A DNA stretch of 64,000 nucleotides from Strix aluco (taxonomy: Eukaryota; Chordata; Aves; Strigiformes; Strigidae): assembly GCF_031877795.1 (NCBI RefSeq), contig NC_133948.1:14586948-14650947 (forward strand), read 5' to 3'. The notes under the pieces were generated by a model. It saw nothing but the letters and a program-made list of their open reading frames with translations, was not told the origin of the DNA and ran no database searches. The translations under genes were made by a program, and so were the position numbers. Within the stretch, counting starts at the first letter, position 1, and every line of letters begins with the position of its first letter. This document shows positions 36,599-47,400 of the stretch, piece by piece.

Positions 36599-39500
36599 CT
36601 GTCAGGAAGAGGAGGAGAAGCTTTAAGAATACACACATATTGAAATAATACTTCACTGAGGGCCAAAACCCAGAGCATTTATGGATAAGCAAAACATTTC
36701 CCAAATTCTTCTACACATTAGCATATCATCTGGAGTCAAACAACACTGCACTTGCAACATATAAAATACAGTAGCTGTATTACAGCACTTTAATGTTGAA
36801 CCATACCCAGAACCTCCTTTTCAGAATACTACCCAAGTAGGTGGGAAGAGATTCAATATACAAAAAAAGAGTTACATATGCTTAGGCAGTATCATCAAAT
36901 GTCCTAAGCAAGCAAGGCATAATAAAAGTTGATACGTGAGATGTGTGCATTTTTCTTGATAAAGCTAGAGTTCAGATACCATAGGTAAAAAAAAAAAAAA
37001 AAACAAACTTTGGAGACATTTGGAACTATGTCCTTTGTTTGCCATCCATCCCTATTGCTAGATTAAATACTCAAGCTGCATGACATCTCCAACAGCACTA
37101 AGAGGGCCAATGCTTGCTTAGACCAAAACTTCTAATAAAATCACATGGGTAACAGAAGTTCACCTCTGTTCTTAAAAAGCAAACATACTTTTTCAGTTAC
37201 TATGCAGATGATTGTCAGCATATGGTGAGTCTAAAAACATACCATAAAGTAAGTAGCACTCTGAAGCTACTGCAACAACTCTCACTGTTTTCATCCTTAT
37301 GAGATCTTCACTGGTCACTGAACTCAGCTAGTCTCTTTTTAGTTAAGTACCTCTTTTCTAAAGAAAGTATACAACTCGTCCTGCCCTAAATATGCACTTT
37401 GCCCTTCATTTACTGCTGATGTTACTATTTCACCTTACAAATCAGAGGACTGCCTTCAGATTAGCTCTCAGCCATAGCTTAGCATTTATGAAGGTGCCTG
37501 TGTGTGTGCAAGCACAACAGACCAGCCAATAGAACCTAAGTCCCATTTTCCAAGGGCGCTTTCTTACCTGTGATGAAGTCCTACATTTCGCCAGACACAA
37601 CTCAAAGTGATCTTCCACTGCCATGAAGAGGTTTTGGAAAGCAATAGCTGCCCGGTTCAAGAAACGTTCCAGAAGATGTTGCTAAAGTGGTTAGCAAAAA
37701 TGAAGACCAAAAAAACCCACAAACATCATACATCAACAAAGAGTGACCAAAGTCCACCTTAACCTACACAGCTCAAGTATCAGAGGAATAGCAAGCAACT
37801 CCACTTAGACTTTCTAGCAAGCACTGAAAGGTTAACACATCACAGAACCCCAGCAGTAGGAAGAGCATCTAGAGAAGCCAACAGAATACAAAACTGATTC
37901 TGGCTGGAATAGCTCTTCTGCAGTCATCTCCCCTCAGCAAATGCAACTCCCCTGTAGCTGAAACATTCTGCAAGGCTCCCAGTATTTCCTCTCAAAGGTG
38001 GGATTTTTTTAAAGCCTTATTTAGAGCTTGCCATATGGTCCTTGCAGGCTTTCGTCATCCTTCCAGGAAACACAACTGTCCCCTCTAAGGAAAAAGCTCC
38101 TCACAAACAAGTACTTTTAGCCACAGAGGAGCCTGAGCAGCTCAGAACACCTGAAAAGCAGGACAAAGTCTACGCACCTTGCTGGGCTGCAGGCAACAGG
38201 AAACGCAGTACTCATACACACTGCAACAGCCATTGGGAAGGCAGCTGTCGCAGCTGTACAGCTTTGTACTGGCCACATTGACGTTACAACAGCCATTCAC
38301 CAGGAGGTCCTTCCTCTCACAGATGTAGCCTGAAAAACAAAAACAGTAGTAACAACTTGCAAGACGCACTTGGTTGTAGGTTCTATAGAAATCCATGGTA
38401 AGAATCACATTACTTAAGAACAGGTTTATTTATCATTTAGTACATGATGATCCCCCTCAATTTAAGCCCTAACTAGCAATTCTTTGAAATAACACTTGGA
38501 CCTAGAGACGAGTTTCACAACAGCCTGGTGTTACCTGCACAACTATTATGTACCTACTTTGATATGCTGTATATACAGTATGAGTATTTAAAATGCAGAA
38601 TATTTAAGTTCTGATTTCTTTTTGGCATAATTCATTGTTGTGATTGGAAGGGGAAAGGCGATTGGTGATGATTAGACTGGAAAAAACTACTGACATGTTC
38701 TTTGGTCTATGGATAACTCTCTTTACAGTTCAGTATAAAGAGACTTAGATGTATCCCTGCAGGATAGCTGTAATATTCATTGTTAGGCAGAATCCTTAAT
38801 AGTATAGAACCACAGCGTACATCCTTATGGAAACTGTACCACCACAGTGTCAGACCAAAGATCTCTGTGATTTGAGAGACCTCAGTGAATCAGCAGTAAG
38901 CATAATTCAGGCAGAGCTAAATTTAACACTAATGCTAATCACAAAAGACGTGGTGGGTTTTCTACAGCCTTGGTCTCTGGTCAAGGAAGGTCCGGTACCT
39001 GCGCAACACACACACTGGAAAAGTGTATGTGCAGGGCAGGAAAAGCTCCATACACTTAAAACAAGTGGTTTATCTGAGAACCTACGAGAAACATCCTTGG
39101 GTCTACAAGGGTCAGATGAGGTTGTTAACTGTGACAGCGCACCAGCTGTGCCCGCCCTGAGCTGCCTCCACACAAGGCCCATCAGGTGTCCCTGATTACT
39201 CTCCCTAACGTGCCTGACAGTAGGAACATGCTGCAGGGAGACAGCTCTGCAAGGACCACACTAAACTGAGCGGGACCTAACATCTGAGCTCTGTGCAAAG
39301 GTAACTGGAAGCCTTGGTAGCCCTGGAAACAGTACAGCCGCGCTCCTAAGGCCCTGTGCCTGAGCCGAGCCTGGCTGGACCCAAGCCTGCTGTGCACAGA
39401 TCACATCAGCTGTGTCTGCAGCCATGCCAAAATGAACCCAGACTGGGGATGAAGCACCAGCAGCTGAGGTTGTGCAGTAAAAACACCTTAATAAGGAGCA

Positions 39501-40463
39501 GTTGTTACGTGGAAGTACCATAACAACCAGACAGGCAAAGCAGCATTCAACACTGCAATATGTGGAGTAAATTCTTAGTATCAAGTATACCCAGTTCATC
39601 TGTAATGAGGAGCTTCCCCTGCACAGAATTCCTGCACTGGTTACTCAGCTGACTGCTGTTTCCCGAACTGAACTTCACCTTCCACATGATCGGCTGCTCG
39701 TGCTCTTGCACTTGGAGGAGATTTCGATCTCTCACCATCCTCTCTTCCTGCAAGGAAAGACAGTTATGCAACTAAACATACAAGTTCCTTCTGCCATTCC
39801 AATCCATGTGCTTTCCCCACAATTGAAAACGCCTGGTAGTTGTGAACTCCACAGCACAGGAAACTCCAGTGTCAACGGAGTAAGCAACACACTACATGCA
39901 GCAGCTTACTTTTTGCTACACACAGCAGGAAAGCAACATAACCCAGTAAAACGGGGGTATGCAGGTTCACTGAAGGATCAACTAACACAGCCGAACTCAG
40001 TCACTACAACCACATAAGTAGCCTATATTATATTAAATAACTATAGGCACAATATTTCTCTTTTATAAATTCTTTGCTAGCAGAATTATAGTCTACGAGA
40101 GCTATTGCAACAGTCCCTTTGAGCGTTTTTTTCCAGTCTTGGTTCAAAACACTACTGCTGTCAGCCAGAGTATCCGACGTGACTTTTTTAACTCTTGTCT
40201 TCATTTAATAATTACGATGTAATTCTTACAGGAACGTATCCCAGAAGCTCAGCGACAGCACCTGAAGAACAGCAGTTACCCTGGGATAAGGCATGTTCTA
40301 ATCCAGCCCGCACCTCCCGCCGGCGGGACGGGGCTCCGGGGCGGGCACTGACCTGCTTGAAGGTGCTGGTGAGGAAGTAGACGAGGGAGAGCCCGAAGAC
40401 GACGCCGAGCACCCAGCGCTTCCTCAGCAGCCGCCGCCACAGCACCGCTCCCCAGGGCACCAT
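36515..40463 (-). CDS. SPRING1: SREBF pathway regulator in Golgi 1 (C12orf49), complete, 5 coding exons
   Basis: Joining the five exons 40463-40353, 39747-39591, 38329-38178, 37681-37568 and 36598-36515 keeps frame and gives 205 codons plus stop, the length recalled for human C12orf49. All introns are GT-AG. The start ATG sits in an optimal GCCGCCATGG context. The protein has a basic cytosolic tail (RRLLRKR, residues 10-16), a signal-anchor membrane segment (about 17-35) and a lumenal part with 14 cysteines, ten of them in residues 91-140. An NSS glycosylation site lies at residue 67, the position reported for the human protein. Known role: a Golgi protein that licenses site-1 protease (MBTPS1) and supports SCAP/SREBP processing, hence sterol and lipid synthesis. 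It is head to head with RNFT2. No break or missing key residue is seen. Confidence 0.97.
36987..37003 (+). repeat. A17 tract in SPRING1 intron 4
   Basis: Seventeen consecutive A residues on the plus strand (poly-T in the SPRING1 transcript), lying between coding exons 4 and 5. It is an ordinary mononucleotide run. Confidence 0.75.
37568..37681 (-). CDS. SPRING1: SPRING1 coding exon 4
   Basis: Encodes residues 141-178, from [10 protein letters not shown] to CRTSSQ, exactly 38 codons. Acceptor CTTTAG, donor CAG/GTAAGA. It contains a predicted amphipathic helix ([16 protein letters not shown]) and two cysteines. Confidence 0.96.
38178..38329 (-). CDS. SPRING1: SPRING1 coding exon 3 (cysteine-rich)
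   Basis: Encodes the rest of codon 90 and residues 91-140, from YICERKD to CLQPSK, with ten cysteines in motifs such as NGCC, PNGCC and YCVSCC. These presumably form the disulfide-rich lumenal core. Acceptor TTTTCAG and donor AAG/GTGCGT are both good. Confidence 0.97.
39591..39747 (-). CDS. SPRING1: SPRING1 coding exon 2
   Basis: Encodes residues 38-89 plus one base of codon 90, from EERMVRDRN to ITDEL. It follows acceptor TTGCAG and ends before donor GTATAC. It includes the N-glycosylation sequon at residue 67 and one cysteine. A glycine codon is split with the next exon. Confidence 0.96.
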
Positions 40464-40890
40464 GGCGGCGCGGCCCCGGGGCTGCGGGCTGGGCCCTCAG
40501 CCCCCCCCCGCCGCCGCCGCGCTTGCCCGCCGCAGGGAGCGAGAGGAACGGCGGGGGCAGCGCTGCCCCAGCACCGGCATCACCGGCTCCGGCGGAGGAT
40601 GGGAGGATGGACGGGCGGGCGCGCTGCCCCCGGGCCCGGCCTCCCGCCCAGGGAGCGCGGCCCAACCGCTTCCGCCGGCCGCGGGGCGGGGGAGGCGGAA
40701 GCCGCGGCGGTGCGTGCGCGGGGCGGGGGGGCGGCCGCGTCGGGCGGGGGCGGTGCTCGGCACCGCGGCCGCACGGGTAGGTACGGCGGGCCGCGGCGGC
40801 GGGGCAGGGCCGGGCCGGCGCCTCCCTAGGCCCGGCTTGCTCCTTAGGCCCCGCTTGCTCCCGCCCTCTCCGGGGCGTCCGGCGGGAATC
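40300..40890. promoter_or_regulatory. CpG island: SPRING1/RNFT2 bidirectional promoter
   Basis: Very GC- and CpG-rich sequence covers the SPRING1 first coding exon and the interval up to the probable RNFT2 first exon. No TATA box is seen. Visible motifs include Sp1 GC boxes (GGGGCGGGG at about 40683-40690 and in 40741-40752), two ETS-type GGAAG cores (about 40669-40676 and 40690-40697), a GCGTGCGCG element resembling an NRF1 site near 40710-40718, and a YY1-like CCATGGCGGC at 40460-40469 overlapping the SPRING1 ATG. A donor-like GGTAGGT near 40776-40782 could end a noncoding first exon of RNFT2. Head-to-head C12orf49/RNFT2 order is conserved with human. Confidence 0.85.
40353..40463 (-). CDS. 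SPRING1: SPRING1 coding exon 1
   Basis: Encodes residues 1-37: the N-terminal basic tail and the transmembrane signal anchor ending STFKQ. The exon ends in CAG followed by the donor GTCAGTG. Phase 0. Confidence 0.96.
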
Positions 40891-42917
40891 TCCTTCCCCG
40901 ACCTAATGAGAAATGTCTGTGTTTGTGTATATATATATGTGTCTATGTATATAGCTGTATTTATAGATATATATCTGCATATGTGTGCGTGTTTATAGAA
41001 ATACGCTGCTGTAGATATTTATTTATAACGCACCCACGTGGGGGTGAGGGTGTGTATGCACACGAAGGCAGAGTACAGCCCAGCGAGTGCCTGTGCAGTG
41101 AGCAGGGCTGCAGGTGCCAGTCCCGGACGAAAACGGCCTTGTTGGATCATGCACGCATGCAAGGGTTCAAGCACCAAGGTTCCTGCTTCTCTCTGTCTTT
41201 CCCAAGGAGATGAGGAGGTGAAACTCACTGTGCTGTGATGAAAATGACTCTGTGCGTGTGCTTCTTACAGATGCGCTGGTTTCAGCACTGTGGTCCAGGT
41301 GCTTTGCGATCATCCAGCTTGGAGGACCTGTGATGAGTTTGAAATTTGGACCACCTTGGATTATCTGAAGGACTCCGTGTATGAGATGTCTGCACCTTCT
41401 TGAGCTTCCCTCTCTCCCACCGTGGCACCTTGCACCTCTGGTTAAACCTGTTGTTCAGGTACTGCTAAAAAATGTCCAAGTGTTGCAAGATGAAAACCCC
41501 TAATCTGGAAAAGGCAGAACCAATTGGTATTAAAGCCGAGTGTCTTTTAGAACAAAGTCTATTTAAATTTATCTTAAATCTTTAGGACTCTCAGCACAAC
41601 AGATGATTATATCTCATGAAGTCCCGCATCTTTAGTACTTGGCACTCATGTCACTGTCCCCTTCATGGTTGATGCCAAAAGAAAAAGCGTCTCCCCATAC
41701 ATCGTTTTGGAATGTGTTTTCACCCCATGTTGCAATCTAGTAGACTTCTAGTGGTCTAGAAGAGAGTGGAGGATTTTCCAAGTGTCAAAGTTATCTCCAC
41801 ACTGACTAGCTCTCAGCTTGTAGCATGGGAAGATGGACAGATTTCTTTATAAGCACTGATCCCAAAGTTGTTCACAGGTAGGACAGCTCCGCCTACATAG
41901 GTCAGCCTGTCTTGGCCTTTTCATCATATCGTAATTACTGTTTTGGTTAAAAAGAGGATAATGTTACATATTAAGTTGACAGAGATACTGTCAGGTTAGG
42001 ATTAAATAACATTTACTGCAGGGAAAGCGTAAAAGATTCCTGGAGTACTAAGTGTTGTTACTACAAATGCATTTTAAAAAATCTGGGAAAAACAAACCCT
42101 AATACATCTTTTTTTAATGTCGAAAACTTACACATCCTTAGAAAACTAATTTTGACCCCATAAAACACAACACAAATTGAAACGTATAGCCAGAGATTAA
42201 AAACCTGCTGGGAGTTACAAGACCAAATTTGTAGTTAAGAGAGTGTTGGTAACTTAGGGTATCAGAAAATTTTGGTTAGAATTAGATTTCTGGTACTTAT
42301 GATGGCTTTCTGCATCCTCTCCATAAAATGTGTTAAAAGCTGTGTTTTTCCTGCCATGTATCATTATTCCAAAATTTATTTAGATAGGTATTTGTGTATT
42401 TATATGAGCTGTCAAGGGGACGTCCAAAGTTGGCATCTCACTAAAACCTCCATGTTCTCTATCAGTGATGACTCAAATCCAGTGTTGTCTCAGTTCAGCC
42501 AACTTGATGGGGTTCTTCAAGGCTGGATGTTACAAACCAAGAGTCTTTCTCTTTTTTGTAAATGTTAACTTTTTTAATCTCATCTTCTTACACGTTCAGT
42601 ACAGTTATATGTGTGATTTAACTGAAATACCCTTTCTTCTTTCACTGTTTTGTAACTTGTCTTCTGGGCAGGTGTATGTGGTAAACACAACTGCCTGTTT
42701 ATGCGCTGTGAACTGCATGATTTGGGCTTTATTAAGGGATAACATTTGAATTTAATGCAATTCTGCATGGGCTAGTGGGTCACTGAAAGTAAAGAATGTG
42801 AATAAACAGGTGAAAATATAGGGGGGAAAAAAAATCTGTATTTTCTGCTTCTCAGCTGCCATATCTCTGCCTACAGACAGCTGGGAAATGTTCTCAGAGC
42901 CATTGTGCCTTTACAGA

Positions 42918-43175
42918 AGGCCCACATTTATTTACATATATTCTGTATGTGTAGGGCTACACATATATTTACATATATTCATGCAGTATGAAGTTAACTT
43001 CAGATGCTCAAAAGTATTTAGAGCCCTTTACATTTTATTTGTTATATACATTTATACGTTTATGTGTAAAAATTTATACATTTATATGTTTATGAATAAA
43101 TTTATACATTTATACGTTTATATACATTGTTTATGTAAATAATATACATTATTTACATTTATTTATTATATAGCT
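42918..43175. repeat. AT-rich TTTATACATTTATACG-type minisatellite
   Basis: A locally repeated AT-rich pattern built from ATTTATAC/GTTTAT units, densest at 43045-43130, with longer-range repeats of ACATATATTTACATATATTC at about 42930-42980. It lies in an RNFT2 intron. Imperfect units suggest an old, slipping simple repeat. Confidence 0.6.
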
Positions 43176-43507
43176 ATCAGAGTCTAGGGCTGAGTAGGAT
43201 CAGACTTCTATATTTAAAGGATGTCTCTCTAAATCTTCTGTGAAATGCCTGTGGGAACCTGGACAAATCACTTGCAAAAATAGCCCATTCCACAGGTTCT
43301 ATATAACTAATATAACATTAAGCAGTGTACGCCTGTTTGCCAGGTACTCTGTGCTGTGCCTTGATGATGGTGATGATTATGTGTTCTTCTTTGCTTTTGA
43401 ATTAACTTTATTTTTAAACGGTGTAATGTGTTTGAGGTTGTTCCCTTAAAATTAAACACTTGGAAACAGAGATTTAAGTAACTGAAGAACTTCTCTCCTT
43501 GGTCTAG

Positions 43508-43744
43508 AAAAAGGTCCTGAAGTTAATAGACTGGCTCTTAGGAAGGATTTCTTTGCAGAAGGGGCTGTTGGGCGTTGGAATGGGCTGCCCAGGGCAGGGG
43601 GGGAGTCCCCACCCCTGGAGGGGTTTAAGAGTCGGGTTGACCCAGTGCTGAGGGATCTGGTGGAGTTGAGAACGGTCACTGTGAGGTTCGTGGTTGGACT
43701 GGGGGATCTTCAAGGTCTTCTCCAACCGAGATGATTCTGTAATA
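43508..43744 (+). mobile_element. CR1 LINE, short 3' end
   Basis: About 240 bp of CR1 3' end in plus orientation. It carries the terminal ORF2 landmark GGAATGGGCTGCCCAGGGCA, the 3' UTR landmark GATCTTCAAGGTCTTCTCCA and the end GATGATTCTGTAAT. Inserted within the RNFT2 intron, same orientation as the gene. 5' truncated and non-coding. Confidence 0.9.
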
Positions 43745-44418
43745 CAGTTTCAATGCCTTTTCATTTCCTGCTCCAGACCTTAGTTTATTTATGCTGACAA
43801 TTCCAGAATGAGTGGAGCAGGAATATGTGACCTTTTGCACATGTGCATATTATTTATGACCACTGTGCAGAGTTTGCTAATGGCATTTTTGTGGTCTAAA
43901 AGGAACGGTTTGCTTATTTAAAAGAATCTGATTGTATTTTTTCATAACAGATGTTTATACATTTTCTTTTTTCCCTCCCTCTCAGTTTTGCTTTACAAAG
44001 CAAGTTTCTTCAGAAGAGGAAGAAGGCATTTCATGTCCAGAGAGTGTATGCCGACTCACATGTCACATCGAGAGCTCCTCTCTTCGTTGTCCTGACATTC
44101 TTTATCAGAACATGTCGTCACACAGCTGTAGGCTCCGTGTGACTGCCACACACTGCCAAAGGGGAGCTCACTAGTTCCTGCCCTGCCTGGAGACCTGTGT
44201 ACATGTGCTTCCATTTGCCAGTTGAAAGTTGTTTCTTCTCAAGTGTACTAAGACAGGAAGGCAAGCCTGAGGTGCTCTTTCAGAGAAGCAAATGATTTAT
44301 GCCAGCCATGTCACTAGCTGAATGGGTTTCACAACCCTCTGACTCTGTGGGCCTTTGTTAGTAGTCACACTGGGATTGTTGACCTACAACGTTAATGTTG
44401 AGCGTGTTGTGTTTTAAG

Positions 44419-44477
44419 GTTTTGAGGAAAATGCAGAGACGGCATAGCAGCAACACTGACAACGTTCCTCCTGAAAG
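44419..44477 (+). CDS. RNFT2: RNFT2 first recognised coding exon
   Basis: Acceptor TTTTAAG, then GTT TTG AGG AAA ATG: codons VLRKM match the mammalian protein, in which VLRK precedes an internal Met. The ATG at 44431 has A at -3 and starts MQRRHSSNTDN. The exon ends in a split arginine codon before donor GTAAAT. The upstream VLRK codons show that a coding exon further 5' is possible. Confidence 0.9.
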
Positions 44478-47400
44478 GTAAATCTTTTTCCTTCTTTTTT
44501 CCTCCGTTTTCCTCTCTGGAGGGGAATATTCTGATTTAAGTGTATGGTGTGTTTTAGAAGACAAAAGCTCAAAACTGAGAAAAGCAAATATTTGCTGTGC
44601 AGGTAGTGTGGCCAGGCTTTCTGCTCAGGTTTAGAGACAGATTTACTTCTCCCCTTCATGTCAGTTATTGACTGCTACCAGCTACAGTGTTTGAGGTTTC
44701 ATGATCCAGTATGGTGCATATGGAGACAGTTGGCTTAGCATAGGCAGGGCGTTTTGGAGCTCTAGAAGAGCAATTCATGGCACAGCCCTGTGGGGATCCT
44801 GAGCGATACCAATCTGAAAGGATCAATCTGTACGAACAGGGGCCATTTATACTTCTGATATTAAAGTGTTTAAAAAGTCTGCTGGTCTGAAGCTCCCAAC
44901 TGCGATGACTTAGTATTTTATAGAGTTTGGGTGATCTTTACATCATCCCAGAATCTGTATCTAGCTTCATGTGTGTGAATATTTAGAAGTAGAATACCTC
45001 TTAATTCATTTCTGTAATTATAACATCAGCAAGGGAGGCTTGCTGCTGTTGTTGTTCTGGTACTAAATATTCCCTTGTGCTTTCCCAGGGTTAGAGCTTG
45101 ACTTTTTTTTTTTTTTTTCTAAAGAAACTAATCTAATTAAGACAAAGATGGAACTAACAAATTTCATTGTTCTGGCTGAGCTGAGATTGTAAGTAAAAGA
45201 TCGTTACTAAGTGTTTCTTAGTAGTTTTTCAAGTAGAGATGGACCTTGATGTCGTGACCACTTCTAGCATGGTACCATTCTTAATTTCAGGGGAGAAGAA
45301 AGCCATCTTCAACTTTTTCTGCATGGTGCTGCCCAAGCCTCAGCGCAGTCTGTGGGTTTTATATCAGCAGGCAAGACTGGGGCTTGACAGGCACACAAGA
45401 TGTTGTATAGGCCCTCTCATCTGCAGTGTAGAGCTCTCTGAGTCTGTACAAACTTGTAAGGTGCTTCAGGATCTGCTTGAACAGTTAAAATATGTTCATG
45501 ATAGGTGTCTATTATTGAGTGCAAAAGATAAGCAGAGTAATGTCAATTGGTTTTTATAAATGCTTCTGTTTTTTAACAGGGTAAATACATATTGTCAGTA
45601 ACATAGGCTGAGGGTTTTCTAACTGTAGAATGAAATGCTGTTGCCACTGGCCTTCACTTTGTTATCTTCAGCAGACTCACAGTTTCATCCTTGTTCATTT
45701 GTTTTTAAATATGTCCCTGATTAATTCCTTCCTGCTGAAAGCATGGTCATGCATCCTGGTAGTATTGTTCCAAACAATGTTTGTGTCTTTATCTGTAACA
45801 CCAGGTTCCACCCAATTTGTTTGTTATGTTCCCAGACGTAAGTACTGTCACATTATGTCCCTGTCTTGTGTATACATCCCTAATTGTAACGTTAGGTATA
45901 AAATCCAAGACCTGGTTGACAAATATTTTGAACCAAAAAGAGGTGTGCAGTGTCTTGTTGACTTGATTCCTTGCTGGAGCCTGTGGAGAGACATTGGGAA
46001 TGGGGTGTAGCTATAAAAAGCCTTATTAGGAGTTTACTTAGTGGGAAGGTAAGCCCAGCGAGGTTTGAAGCTCTCTCCAGAGTGAGATGAAAGGCAGTGC
46101 TAGATGCCTGGGGAGGCTTGTGAACCCATGGGAGAGAGAGGGTTAAGGGCCCTGTGTGTGCCTGCGTGTTCTGTCTCAGCTTGTGACCACTATTTCTAAA
46201 GCTGGAGATCTCCAAGGATTAAAATCAAGAGAGACCGAAGCTCTGCAACACTCCTTATTTGTGGGCTTTGCCTCTTGCTGAGCTTTATTTATTCTTTACT
46301 CTCCTTTTGCAAGTTAGAGAGGCATTTGCGGTCTGCCAGGCGTTTACTGCCTGATGATTGTTCTACTTGTTACCATCACCTAAACTTTACATGTATTCGT
46401 TTCAGTACACAGTATTGAGTTCAGGTGAAGAAATCCTATTTTCTTTTGATATTAGGATGAAGATATTTAAGAGTTTCTCTTTGGAATCTGGCTGTAATCC
46501 AACAGGCTCAGGAAAGAATCAGTGCCAGATCTAATTCTGTCCAGTGCCCGGTAATTTGGGTACATCCATGTCCAACTGGCTGAGAATATAAAAATAAAAC
46601 AATTTCTCTTGACCCATGAGATCATCCTTCACTTATAATATTTGTTGGGTTAGGGACACACAAGCAGCTCTCAATGCTTCTCTTCCTGGTTGCCTCTGTC
46701 TCTTGGTGTTACTCATCAAAAGTAGTGATCATCCCTAAATAAAACCAGAAGATTTTGGGGGTAGGTCATTTCTTTGAGTTAGCTTGATTACATTGTGTGA
46801 CCTGCCTTGGTTGTGCTGTGTCAAGTTACGTGAGGTTTTGTATGTTTTTCTTTAAATATTAAAATCATTATAGAAGACGTTGAATTTGGTGTCGGATGTG
46901 TTATTTCTTTGGTTCCTCCAAAAGTAAAGGGGGTGTTTGGGAACTCTGTTCCTTAGATGAAGGGACTGGTGCATTTTGATCAGTTCTTTAGAAGTACTCT
47001 GATCTTATCTTAGGAGTCTGGTTATTGGCCTCTAGTTCTGAAACTGTGTCTTTCCAAGAGCAAATAGAGGGAAGAGCACTGTCATCTGAAGATGTAGGTA
47101 TTCTGATCGTCTGTGAGGAACTCTTAAATGACTACAGTCAGGATTGGGCTAAAAGACTGAGAGGTTCTGTGGCACTCATTTTTGTTTAATCACCTTTCTC
47201 TGTTCTCTGTCCACTGCAGAAACCGGAGCCAAACAGTCAGTTCTGAAACCAGCGTGGATGAAAGTGGAGTTTTTGAAAGTCTGAAGGCTGAAGCTTCCTC
47301 ACCACAACAGCTGTTCTCAGGCCTGGCAGGTATCCCGTCAGGCACCATCACAGCCACACCATTCCAGTCAGGTTTGGTTCTGGGCTCTTCAGCAGGAGGT

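Larger units (their letters stand above)
40891..44418 (+). other. RNFT2: RNFT2 5' intron region
   Basis: Intronic (or partly 5' UTR) sequence between the CpG island and the first recognised RNFT2 coding exon. It holds an alternating purine-pyrimidine stretch (about 40927-40990), an AT-rich minisatellite (42918-43175) and a CR1 end (43508-43744). The mammalian protein has a short extra N-terminus before VLRKM. I could not find a matching coding exon here, so translation may begin at the exon 2 ATG in this species, or that exon escaped me. Confidence 0.6.

Noticed and set aside
40927..40990. TATATATATG-rich stretch as a TATA promoter for RNFT2
   Set aside because: It lies downstream of the CpG island, is an alternating simple repeat and has no start-site context.
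40462..40998. 178-codon plus-strand ORF across the CpG island, plus several overlapping GC-rich ORFs on both strands
   Set aside because: Stop-poor frames are expected in CpG islands. These overlap the SPRING1 first exon antisense, are proline/arginine/glycine-rich low complexity and match no family.
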